Source of the DNA: Alphaproteobacteria bacterium
Lineage (GTDB): Bacteria > Pseudomonadota > Alphaproteobacteria > Oceanibaculales > Oceanibaculaceae
Assembly: GCA_018823745.1 (NCBI GenBank)
Contig: JAHJHR010000004.1
Span: 62,001 to 126,000 of the forward strand
Reading direction: 5' to 3'
DNA: 64,000 nucleotides
Within the stretch, counting starts at the first letter, position 1; each line of letters opens with the position of its first letter. Position numbers and translations under genes: made by a program. Below are positions 52,270-59,648 of this stretch, in pieces. A model generated the notes under the pieces. It saw only the letters and a program-made list of their open reading frames with translations, ran no database searches and had not been told where the DNA came from.

Positions 52270-53038
52270 GGTGGATACCTGTTGTTTCCGGGACGAGAGG
52301 GCACACGCTGGTCGGCAAAGGATCGGGTGGCTTTCAGGCGGCTTCGTCGTCCGCTTCCATAACAAGCTTCGATATGGCCCGGCCCGTCGGATATTCAACG
52401 CGCGGACGGCCCTGCTTCCGTCGCTGGCGCTTGTTGTCTTTCTGGCCCTCGGGGCTGTATCCACCCGGGCGGAGATCGTTCTGCTGGGGCTGGGCGACAG
52501 TCTGATGGCCGGCTATGGGCTGGACGAGCGGGAGTCTTTCACCGTCCAGCTGGAAGCGGCGCTGCGCGACAAGGGGCATGACGTGCGGCTCGTCAATGCC
52601 GGCGTGTCCGGCGATACCTCGGCCGGTGGCCGGGCGCGGCTGGACTGGGCGCTGGCCGAAAAGCCGGATGCCGCCATTGTCGAGCTGGGGGCGAATGACG
52701 GGCTGCGCGGGCTGGAGCCGGGGCAGCTCTATGAAAATCTCGATGCGATCCTGACCCGGTTGAAGCAGGAGGGGGTTCCCGTGCTGCTGGCCGGCATGCT
52801 GGCGCCGCCGAATTTCGGTACGGAATACGCCAAGGCGTTCAAGGCGGTTTACATCCGCCTGGCGGAGAAGCATGGCAGCGTCTTCTACCCCTTCTTTCTC
52901 GACGGCGTGGCCGCCGAGAAACTGCTGAACCAGGGCGATGGCATCCACCCCAACCGCGAGGGTGTGGCCATTATCGTCGAGCGTATCCTGCCGAAGGTTG
53001 AGGAATTGCTGGGCCGGGTGAAGAAGACCGCCGGCTAA
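52268..53038 (+). CDS. GDSL-type arylesterase / lysophospholipase (TesA-like)
   Basis: 256 residues if ATG 52268 is used. The SGNH motifs are clear: block I LGLGDSLMAGYGL (Ser), block II NAGVSGDTSAGG, block III VELGANDGLRG and block V DGIHPN (Asp-His). A hydrophobic stretch (LPSLALVVFLALGAVSTRA) just before the first block is a likely export signal. About 45 residues precede it, unusually long, and the only start codons upstream are ATG 52268 and GTG 52271. The real start may be a rarer codon. TesA is expected to hydrolyse acyl esters in the periplasm. Confidence 0.85.
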   Translation: MVDTCCFRDERAHAGRQRIGWLSGGFVVRFHNKLRYGPARRIFNARTALLPSLALVVFLALGAVSTRAEIVLLGLGDSLMAGYGLDERESFTVQLEAALRDKGHDVRLVNAGVSGDTSAGGRARLDWALAEKPDAAIVELGANDGLRGLEPGQLYENLDAILTRLKQEGVPVLLAGMLAPPNFGTEYAKAFKAVYIRLAEKHGSVFYPFFLDGVAAEKLLNQGDGIHPNREGVAIIVERILPKVEELLGRVKKTAG

Positions 53039-53697
53039 TACCGCATGAACAGGTTGAGGAAGCGGCCAACCGGCCCGGTCAGCCGCAGCGGCGCGTCGGT
53101 GACCGCCAGGCAATAGCAATCCTCGCCAAGATCGGCGACCGGCTGATGATCCAGATCGCCATCGGCAATGGCGACATCGCCCCGGGCGTAGCGGCCGGTG
53201 CTGTCGGAGAAACTGCCGGCAAGCACCAGCGTCAGTTCATTGCCGGCATGGGTGTGCTGCGGCACGCTTTGGCCGCCGCGAATGCGGTAGAAGCGGGTCT
53301 TCTCGCCCTTCAGCCCGACTTTCAGTTCGATCTGGTCGATACCACGCGTCAGCGACGACCATTTCAGATCATCGAGATTACCGGCCAGATGGCTGCGCAG
53401 CGGCTCCGGGATCATGTGCAGCGTGCGCGCGTCGAAGCGGGGGCTGTCAGAGGCCGGCGTCTGTTCGGACGGCATCGGCTCGTCCAGCCGCGCCATCATC
53501 GCGCTCAGCGCGTCGGGGGCGATGGCCGAGGGGCTGGCGGAATCCAGCAGGGCACCGCCCAGATGCTCATAGGCGGCAACCTTGTCGCGGCATTCCGGGC
53601 ACAGCGCCAGATGCGTGGCGACCAGGAGGTCGACCGAGTGGCTGGCGCTGCCCGCCGCATAATCCATCAGATATTCGTCGCTCGGATGATGGGCCAT
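53035..53697 (-). CDS. chrR: ChrR-type zinc anti-sigma factor with cupin domain
   Basis: 220 residues. N-terminal zinc anti-sigma domain with His and the pair in HLALCPECRDKV, then a C-terminal cupin (GGQSVPQHTHAGNELTLVLAG, GDLDHQP). In Rhodobacter, ChrR binds RpoE and releases it in singlet oxygen or organic peroxide stress; the cupin ligands (His, His, Glu, His) are all present here. The gene starts directly after the sigma stop (TAG then ATG). Its end overlaps the esterase end by 4 nt in a convergent layout. Confidence 0.93.
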   Translation of the reverse strand: MAHHPSDEYLMDYAAGSASHSVDLLVATHLALCPECRDKVAAYEHLGGALLDSASPSAIAPDALSAMMARLDEPMPSEQTPASDSPRFDARTLHMIPEPLRSHLAGNLDDLKWSSLTRGIDQIELKVGLKGEKTRFYRIRGGQSVPQHTHAGNELTLVLAGSFSDSTGRYARGDVAIADGDLDHQPVADLGEDCYCLAVTDAPLRLTGPVGRFLNLFMRY

Positions 53698-54249
53698 CTA
53701 CGTCAATTCTCTCTCTAGGCCCTGGCGAAGCTTGGCCAGGGCAAGCCGGATACGCGATTTCACAGTTCCAAGTGGCAGATCGCTCTCTGCCGCGATGGTG
53801 CTGTGCGATTTGTCCTCGAAATAGGCCTGGCGCAGCAAGGCCGCCTGTTCCTCGGGAAGCGTCTTCAGAACCCGCTTGATCGCCGCGTCGCGCTGCGACT
53901 CAGCCATTGCCTCGTCGGCCGGTTTGGGTGCGTCTGGCACCAGGGCCGGGTCTTCCGGGTCGATCTCCGGCCGGCGCACGCGGCGCAGCGCGTCGATGCG
54001 CTTGTTGCGGGCGATGGTGAAAATCCAGGTGCTGGCACTGGCCTGGGCAGGATCGAAGGTCTCGGCCCGGCGCCAGACCATCAGCATGGCCTCCTGCACC
54101 ACTTCCTCGACCATCTCGCCGCCGGAGCCGATGCGCGTCAGATAGGTTTTCAGCCGGGGGGCGAAATGCGCGAACAGTTCCGCAAAGGCAGCCCTGTCGC
54201 GGTGACGCCCGACAGCGACCAGAAGTTCTTCATACGCAGGTGCCGCCAT
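53698..54249 (-). CDS. rpoE: ECF sigma factor RpoE (ChrR-associated, ECF11)
   Basis: 183 residues from ATG 54249. Region 2 (AFAELFAHFAPRLKTYLTRIG, VVQEAMLMVWRRAETFDP, TWIFTIARNKRIDALRR) and region 4 (LPEEQAALLRQAYFEDKSHSTIAAESDLPLGTVKSRIRLALAKLR) are canonical. Partner of ChrR downstream. Expected to activate photooxidative-stress genes. A candidate autoregulated promoter lies at 54393-54422. A longer in-frame reading to 54387 exists but crosses that promoter. Confidence 0.92.
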   Translation of the reverse strand: MAAPAYEELLVAVGRHRDRAAFAELFAHFAPRLKTYLTRIGSGGEMVEEVVQEAMLMVWRRAETFDPAQASASTWIFTIARNKRIDALRRVRRPEIDPEDPALVPDAPKPADEAMAESQRDAAIKRVLKTLPEEQAALLRQAYFEDKSHSTIAAESDLPLGTVKSRIRLALAKLRQGLERELT

Positions 54250-54392
54250 GGAGTTCGTCTCGCGATTCCGCTTATTTTCCGCCTTTCTGACGGTTTTCCC
54301 ATTAAACGGCCTCACCATCCGGCTCACAAGGTGAACCGGATGTACGGGGCCACACGATTGCGTGCGTATGTCGAGTATTGCTTCCACACAGC

Positions 54393-54422
54393 AGAATACG
54401 CAGCGCTGTCGGTATCGGATCA
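54393..54422 (-). promoter_or_regulatory. candidate RpoE-dependent promoter of rpoE-chrR
   Basis: On the minus strand TGATCC is followed after 18 nt by TATTCT. RpoE/ECF11 promoters in alphaproteobacteria use a TGATC -35 element and a TA-rich -10 at this spacing. It lies about 145-175 nt before the rpoE start, leaving a long untranslated leader. Autoregulation of rpoE is known in the group. Confidence 0.5.
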
Positions 54423-54528
54423 GCCTTGCCCAAAAAATGTTCTAATTGCCGCCTAGAACCACTTCTGTCGCGCCTCCGTGTCAATCGCGGGTTGGCAGCG
54501 GCCCCCGCTGTCGATTAGGTTACCCGCC

Positions 54529-55065
54529 ATGATGAAACTGACGCGCATTCTTGCCTTTTGCTGCGCCGTCGCTGTTGCAGCTCCCCTGACCCTGTCGGGG
54601 GGCGAAGCGGCCGCCCAGCAGCCCAAACCGCTCGGCACCTTCAGCGCCTGGAGCGCCTTCACCTATCAGGAGGATGGCGGCCTCGTCTGCTACGTCGTCA
54701 GCGAGCCGATCAAGGATGACGGCGATTACACCAGGCGCGGCAAGATATACACGCTGGTGACCCATCGCCCGGCCAAGAAGACTACCGGCGTGGTCAGCGT
54801 CGTTGCCGGCTATCAATATGCTGATGGCGGTGAGGCGCTGGTGAGCATCGGCTCCAGCAACTACAAGCTGTTCACTGTCGATGACCATGCCTGGGCCGCC
54901 ACCGCCGCGGACGACAAATCCATCGTCGACGCGATGAAGAAGGGGGCGAACATGGTCATCAAGGGCAAGTCCTCGCGCAACACCTCGACGACGGACACCT
55001 ATTCGCTGAACGGCTTCACCCGCGCCTATGAGGAAATCAGCAAGGCCTGCAAGGTCGCGGGATAG
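54529..55065 (+). CDS. IalB-family (invasion-associated locus B) exported protein
   Basis: 178 residues from ATG 54529, with ATG 54532 also possible. Signal peptide MKLTRILAFCCAVAVAAPLTLSG. The mature part reads FSAWSAFTYQEDGGLVCYVVSEP and TLVTHRPAKKTTGVVSVVAGY, the two conserved blocks of the IalB family, with a Cys pair. Function in non-pathogens is unknown. Divergent from rpoE, and its transcript ends at a bidirectional terminator shared with asd. Confidence 0.82.
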   Translation: MMKLTRILAFCCAVAVAAPLTLSGGEAAAQQPKPLGTFSAWSAFTYQEDGGLVCYVVSEPIKDDGDYTRRGKIYTLVTHRPAKKTTGVVSVVAGYQYADGGEALVSIGSSNYKLFTVDDHAWAATAADDKSIVDAMKKGANMVIKGKSSRNTSTTDTYSLNGFTRAYEEISKACKVAG

Positions 55066-55091
55066 GGCTTCTCCTCCACGCCCGGTCGAAT

Positions 55092-55124
55092 AAAAAAGGC
55101 CCCGTCCTTGCGGCGGGGCCTTTT
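55092..55124. terminator. bidirectional Rho-independent terminator between ialB-like gene and asd
   Basis: AAAAGGCCCCG and CGGGGCCTTTT form a perfect stem with a 9-nt loop. An A-run on the left gives a T-run for the minus strand and TTTT on the right serves the plus strand. It lies between convergent genes. Confidence 0.88.
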
Positions 55125-55143
55125 CCGTATCCGGTGAGGGGCT

Positions 55144-56169
55144 TTACGCCGCCTTGCGCAGATGGTTCTGGATCAGCGTCTCGGCAATCTGCACGGCGTT
55201 CAGGGCGGCACCCTTGCGCAGATTATCGGCGACGCACCAGAAGGCCAGGCCGTTCTTCACGGTCGGGTCCTTGCGGATGCGGCTGATATAGACATCATCC
55301 TCGCCCGCGCATTCCTGCGGGGTGACATAGCCTTCATCGGCGCGGTGATCGACGACGGTGATGCCCGGGGCCTTCTGCAGGATGGCGCGGGCCTCATTCT
55401 CGTCGATCGGCTTTTCGGTCTCGATGTTGATCGATTCGGCATGGCCGATGAAGACCGGCACCCGCACGCAGGTGGCGAAGACCTCGATATCGGGGTCCAG
55501 AATCTTCCGGGTCTCGACCCGCATCTTCCATTCTTCCTTGGTCGAGCCGTCATCCATGAAGACGTCGATATGCGGGATCACGTTGAAGGCGATCTGCTTG
55601 GTGAAGATTTCCTTGGTCGGCGAATCATTCACATAGATGCCGCGGGTCTGGACGAACAGCTCGTCCATCGCCTCCTTGCCGCCGCCGGACACCGACTGAT
55701 AGGTCGAGACGATGACGCGCTTGATCTTGAAGCGGTCATGCAGCGGCTTCAGCGCGACCACCATCTGGATGGTCGAGCAGTTCGGATTGGCGATGATGTT
55801 GCGCTTGGTATAGCCGGCGATGGCCTGCGGGTTCACCTCCGGCACGATCAACGGCACATCGTGGTCCATGCGGAACTGCGAGGTGTTGTCGATGACGATG
55901 GTCCCGGCCTTGGCGGCGCGCGGCGCGTGCACGGCGGAAATCTTCGCACCCGGCGAGAACAGCGCGATATCGGTGCCTTTGAAGTCGAAGGTGTCGAGGT
56001 TCTGGACTTTCAGTGTTGTGTCTTCACCGAACGACACTTCCTGTCCGACAGAGCGTTCCGACGCCAGGGCGACGATCTCGTCGACCGGGAAGTCACGCTC
56101 GGCCAGAGTGGTCAGCAATTCATGCCCGACCGCACCCGTGGCACCGACAACCGCAACCTTGTAGCCCAT
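55144..56169 (-). CDS. asd: aspartate-semialdehyde dehydrogenase
   Basis: 341 residues. Converts aspartyl phosphate to aspartate semialdehyde, a shared step for lysine, threonine and methionine. NADP-binding VAVVGATGAVGHELL, catalytic Cys131 in ANPNCSTIQMV, and active-site motif STYQSVSGGGKEAMDEL are present. Stand-alone, monocistronic-looking gene with a terminator downstream and about 130 nt to the next gene upstream. Confidence 0.95.
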   Translation of the reverse strand: MGYKVAVVGATGAVGHELLTTLAERDFPVDEIVALASERSVGQEVSFGEDTTLKVQNLDTFDFKGTDIALFSPGAKISAVHAPRAAKAGTIVIDNTSQFRMDHDVPLIVPEVNPQAIAGYTKRNIIANPNCSTIQMVVALKPLHDRFKIKRVIVSTYQSVSGGGKEAMDELFVQTRGIYVNDSPTKEIFTKQIAFNVIPHIDVFMDDGSTKEEWKMRVETRKILDPDIEVFATCVRVPVFIGHAESINIETEKPIDENEARAILQKAPGITVVDHRADEGYVTPQECAGEDDVYISRIRKDPTVKNGLAFWCVADNLRKGAALNAVQIAETLIQNHLRKAA

Positions 56170-56301
56170 GATGGACTCCCGTGTTCAAAGGCAAGATAAA
56201 TTCAGGGACAGTTGAAATACGCCCTCGACCGGTGCAATGCAACATTAGGCTTGCAACAAAGCAGCAGGCCTTGCCTGCAGAAAGGCCGGGTCACAGGGTG
56301 A

Positions 56302-56847
56302 TTATCGCCCGCCTTCGTCGCCGCCGGCCCCGCCGAAGCCGAAGGGGCGGTTGAAGGCGGTGCGGCCCTCGATGATCTGCTGCAGCGCCAGGGCGCGGAT
56401 ATCGACCGTCACATCGCCGGCGTTGCGCACGCAGATGCTGCCGAAAATGGTGTCGCTGCTGTCGATCTGCAGCGGCTGGCCGGTAACGCCGTCTTCCAGG
56501 TCTTTCAGGCTTTTCTCGCTGAAACGCTCCACTGTCAGGCGGAAATCGGCGCATTGGCTGTCTTCCATCGCGTCGAATTCGTTCAGCCCCTTGCTCAGCA
56601 CCACCTGATGGCCAAGGCTGGGCCGGAAGCGGACATTCGACATGAAGGCGCCGCGATAGACCTCGACCAGTTGCACGGCCAGCCTGCCGGGATCGTAATA
56701 GCTTTCCGGGTATTTCAGATTGGCCGAGATGAAGGCCCCGGCCCTGGCCAGCGCATCGCTGCCGGTGAACCGCTTGGCGGCGGCCGCCGGCCCGGCGAGA
56801 AGCAGGGCCAGTACGAGGGCGAGACAGACCATCGTGTAGGTGCGCAT
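56302..56847 (-). CDS. hypothetical exported protein
   Basis: 181 residues. Signal peptide MRTYTMVCLALVLALLLAGPAAA; mature part with the elements ALARAGAFISANLKYPESYYDPGRLAVQLV and MEDSQCADFRLTVERFSE. Two late cysteines (Cys in SQCADF and SICVRN) might form a disulfide. The C-terminus is Gly-rich. GAGAGGG precedes the ATG. No family recognised. Confidence 0.7.
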   Translation of the reverse strand: MRTYTMVCLALVLALLLAGPAAAAKRFTGSDALARAGAFISANLKYPESYYDPGRLAVQLVEVYRGAFMSNVRFRPSLGHQVVLSKGLNEFDAMEDSQCADFRLTVERFSEKSLKDLEDGVTGQPLQIDSSDTIFGSICVRNAGDVTVDIRALALQQIIEGRTAFNRPFGFGGAGGDEGGR

Positions 56848-56950
56848 CCCGACCCTCTCATCAGCATTGCATGATGAAGCGTATCAGCAAGGCGGCGGGG
56901 CTGTCATGATTCGTCTTCGCCTCGCGGCGCGGACTGGGTATGGTGCGCCG

Positions 56951-57397
56951 ATGACAGACCAAATACCGTTCTGGCGTCGCAAGACGCTGCAGGAAATGAC
57001 CAAGGCGGAGTGGGAATCGCTCTGCGATGGCTGTGGCAAATGCTGCCTGATCAAGCTGGTCGACGAGGATAGCGGGGAGGTCGACTACACCGATGTCGTC
57101 TGCCACCTGCTGGACACCGACACCTGCCGCTGCACCAATTACAAGAAGCGCAACCAGCTGGTACCAAGCTGCGTGATCCTGTCCGTCGATACGCTGGAGC
57201 ATCTGCCCTGGATGCCGACCACCTGCGCCTATCGGCTGCTGCATGAGGGCAAGGACCTGGCCTGGTGGCATCCGCTGGTCTCCGGCGACCGCAACACGGT
57301 CCATGCCGCCGCCGCCTCGGTGCGCCATCGCGTCATCCCGGAAAACCTGGTCGAGGATGAAGACCTGGAAGACCACATCGTCGACTGGCCGAAATAG
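56951..57397 (+). CDS. UPF0260 (YcgN-like) cysteine cluster protein
   Basis: 148 residues from ATG 56951. The start MTDQIPFWRRKTLQEMTKAEWESLCDGCGKCCLIKL has the hallmark CDGCGKCC; further Cys residues (VVCHLLDTDTCRCTNY, VPSCVIL, TTCAYRL) complete a likely metal or Fe-S site. LAWWHPLVSGD and VIPENLVEDEDLEDHIVDWP are conserved in YcgN-type proteins. Biochemical function is unknown. Confidence 0.92.
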   Translation: MTDQIPFWRRKTLQEMTKAEWESLCDGCGKCCLIKLVDEDSGEVDYTDVVCHLLDTDTCRCTNYKKRNQLVPSCVILSVDTLEHLPWMPTTCAYRLLHEGKDLAWWHPLVSGDRNTVHAAAASVRHRVIPENLVEDEDLEDHIVDWPK

Positions 57398-57409
57398 GCT
57401 GTCGCGGCT

Positions 57410-57808
57410 TTAGCCGCCGAATACGACCTGATGCATGATCCGACCCGGCAGGAAGGTGAAGGCGCCGGCGATCACCAGCGCCCCCAGATAGGCCGACAGC
57501 ATGTTGTAGCGGTGCGCCTGCACATTGCCGCGCCGGATATGGATGATCGCCCTGGTCAGCGTATAGAGCACCAGGATCGACAAAAGGTGAATCCAGCTGA
57601 ACCCCATGAACTGGTTCAGCTCGTGAATCCAGAAGGCGGAGATCGCCACCACCACCATCATCGCGACCCAGATTCGGCCCATCGCCTTATGGATTGTCGT
57701 GCCCTTAGGGCGCAGCAGGACGATAAGGCCGAGAAAGAAGGCTGCCATCGCGATCCAGGCGTGAAGCTGGATCGCCGGCGGGGCGGCCAGAAGCGGGGCA
57801 AAGCTCAT
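57410..57808 (-). CDS. DUF2306 membrane protein
   Basis: 132 residues from ATG 57808, preceded by GAGAGAG. Four TM helices (HAWIAMAAFFLGLIVLL, IWVAMMVVVAISAFWIHEL, WIHLLSILVLYTLTRAI, AYLGALVIAGAFTFLPG), with the conserved basic RPKGTTIHKAMGR and RRGNVQAHRYNM loops of DUF2306. Function unknown. It converges with the YcgN-like gene. Confidence 0.82.
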   Translation of the reverse strand: MSFAPLLAAPPAIQLHAWIAMAAFFLGLIVLLRPKGTTIHKAMGRIWVAMMVVVAISAFWIHELNQFMGFSWIHLLSILVLYTLTRAIIHIRRGNVQAHRYNMLSAYLGALVIAGAFTFLPGRIMHQVVFGG

Positions 57809-57914
57809 GAAGGGGCTCTCTCGCAGGATGAACACCGCCGGTAATCTATCAGAATCAGGAGGGGTTCGTCATGGGGGCATAACCAGAGCGGCGCACGTTG
57901 GAATGATTCGCAAT

Positions 57915-57933
57915 CCTATTGACACTCATTCGC
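57915..57933 (+). promoter_or_regulatory. Fur-box-like site upstream of bfd
   Basis: CCTATTGACACTCATTCGC matches 12 of 19 Fur-consensus positions, with the better match in the middle. It lies 47 nt before the bfd ATG. The match is modest; Irr or RirA sites are alternatives. Confidence 0.35.
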
Positions 57934-57979
57934 GATCTCAGCATATGATGGTGCATCCGGAGTGGGAGTTGCGACGACC

Positions 57980-58195
57980 ATGTATGTCTGCGTATGCAAT
58001 GCCATCAGCGACCGACGTGTTCGCGCCGTCATTGATGACGGGGCGGCAACGGTGGGGCAGGTCTATCGGGCCTGCGGCAGCCAGCCGCAATGCGGGCGCT
58101 GCCGGACGACGATCTGCGACATGCTCGGCAGGGACCGCGCCCCGGCGATGTCCATTGCGATGCAGCCCGGTATGGCGATGGCCGGCGGCGACTAA
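57980..58195 (+). CDS. bfd: bacterioferritin-associated ferredoxin
   Basis: 71 residues from ATG 57980. The BFD [2Fe-2S] domain is seen in MYVCVCNAI and SQPQCGRCRTTI, giving four cysteines in C-x-C and C-x2-C pairs. Bfd reduces stored iron in bacterioferritin for release. The bacterioferritin gene lies 154 nt downstream. The C-terminal Met-rich tail (MSIAMQPGMAMAGGD) is short. Confidence 0.9.
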   Translation: MYVCVCNAISDRRVRAVIDDGAATVGQVYRACGSQPQCGRCRTTICDMLGRDRAPAMSIAMQPGMAMAGGD

Positions 58196-58209
58196 GTCGC
58201 GTTTTCCAT

Positions 58210-58228
58210 GTGAGTGAGTATCACTATC
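58210..58228 (+). promoter_or_regulatory. Fur-box-like site upstream of bfr
   Basis: GTGAGTGAGTATCACTATC matches 13 of 19 positions of the Fur consensus with a well-kept right half. It lies in the 154-nt gap between bfd and bfr, so bfr may have its own iron-controlled promoter. Confidence 0.4.
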
Positions 58229-58349
58229 TCTTAACTGTTGATTTTATTGCCTTTTTCGCGCCCTGTGCTTTCCCGGCGCGGTATTATCCTGTATATCTGT
58301 GCATCACAGCGCCAGTACGATTGGCCAACAGATAGTCAGGAGGCCTGCG

Positions 58350-58829
58350 ATGAAGGGCGACGCCAAGGTAATTCAGCACCTTAACAAGATTCTCTATAAC
58401 GAGCTGACGGCGATCAACCAGTATTTCCTGCATTCCCGGATGCTGCGCAATTGGGGCATCGAGCATCTGGCGAAGAAGGAATACGAGGAATCCATCGACG
58501 AGATGAAGCACGCCGACAAGCTGATCGAGCGTATTCTCTTCCTCGACGGCCTGCCCAATCTGCAGGATCTCGGCAAGATCATGATCGGCGAGGATGTCAC
58601 GGAACTCCTCGAATGCGACCTGAAGCTGGAACTGGCGGGCGTGCCCGACCTGCGCGACGCGATCAAGCATTGCGAGGACGTGCGCGACTATGTCAGCCGC
58701 GAGCTGCTGGTCGATATCCTGGAGAGCGAGGAGGAGCATATCGACTTCCTCGAAACCCATCTCGACATGATCGGCCGCATGGGCATCCAGAATTACATCC
58801 AACTGCACAGCAAGCCGGCGGAGGATTGA
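58350..58829 (+). CDS. bfr: bacterioferritin
   Basis: 159 residues from ATG 58350, which has AGGAGG 6 nt upstream. The full diiron ferroxidase set is present at the canonical numbers: Glu18, Glu51, His54, Glu94, Glu127, His130. The heme ligand Met52 is also there, so this is a heme-binding, catalytically active subunit. Stores iron in a 24-mer shell. Partner ferredoxin bfd is encoded upstream. Confidence 0.95.
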   Translation: MKGDAKVIQHLNKILYNELTAINQYFLHSRMLRNWGIEHLAKKEYEESIDEMKHADKLIERILFLDGLPNLQDLGKIMIGEDVTELLECDLKLELAGVPDLRDAIKHCEDVRDYVSRELLVDILESEEEHIDFLETHLDMIGRMGIQNYIQLHSKPAED

Positions 58830-58861
58830 TCTTCGCCGATTAGCGCCGCATTGTTGGCGCT

Positions 58862-59641
58862 ATGATCGATGTCAGCGGCAAGAGTGTTCTGATCACGGGC
58901 GGGGCAAGCGGTATCGGGCTTGCCGCCGCCCGTTGTTTTTCCGCCGCCGGCGCGCATGTCGCCATCGGCGACCTGTCGGGCAGCGCTGCCGAGGCCGCCG
59001 CCCTTACTCTGGGAAGCAGCCATATCGGCCTGGCGCTTGATGTGACCGACGAGAAAAGCGGCGCGGCCTTTGTCGCCGCCGTGGAAAAACGCTACGGCCG
59101 CATTGACGTCCTGGTGAACTGCGCCGGCATCGCCGACAGCTTCACGCCGACGCTGGACCAGCCGCTGGAGCAGTTTCGGCGCCTTATCGACATCCATCTG
59201 ACCGGCACCTATGCAATGTGCCGCCATGCCGCCCGGCTGATGCTGGCTCAAGGGGCGGGGGCCATCGTGAATATCGGCTCCATCGCCAGCTGGACCGCCC
59301 TGCCGCGCCGCAACGGCTATACGGCGGCCAAGACCGGCACGCTGGGCCTGACCCGGGCGCTGGCCTGCGAATGGGCGCAGGGCGGCGTGCGGGTGAACGC
59401 CGTCACGCCCGGCTATATCCGCACACCCTTCGTCGAGACGCTGATCGCCGAGGGCAGGCTGGACGAGAAAGTGCTGGCGCGGCGCTGCCCCTCCGGCCGG
59501 CTCGGCACGCCGGAGGATGTGGCGAAGGCCATCCTGTTTCTCGCCTCCGACATGGCCGGCTACATCACCGGCGCCGCCCTGCCGGTCGATGGCGGCTGGA
59601 TCGCCTATGGCGCGCCGGGTGATGCCTCGTTGGTGGATTAG
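58862..59641 (+). CDS. short-chain dehydrogenase/reductase
   Basis: 259-residue classical SDR with TGGASGIGLAAARCF, NCAGI, the catalytic Ser (NIGSIAS), Tyr-x3-Lys (YTAAKTG), and the C-terminal RLGTPEDVAKAILFLASDMAGYITG. It is close to the large sugar/polyol and 3-oxoacyl reductase-like group; substrate unknown. The ATG at 58862 lies 32 nt after the bfr stop. It may be co-transcribed with the transporter downstream (8 nt gap). Confidence 0.92.
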   Translation: MIDVSGKSVLITGGASGIGLAAARCFSAAGAHVAIGDLSGSAAEAAALTLGSSHIGLALDVTDEKSGAAFVAAVEKRYGRIDVLVNCAGIADSFTPTLDQPLEQFRRLIDIHLTGTYAMCRHAARLMLAQGAGAIVNIGSIASWTALPRRNGYTAAKTGTLGLTRALACEWAQGGVRVNAVTPGYIRTPFVETLIAEGRLDEKVLARRCPSGRLGTPEDVAKAILFLASDMAGYITGAALPVDGGWIAYGAPGDASLVD

Positions 59642-59648
59642 CAGCGTC

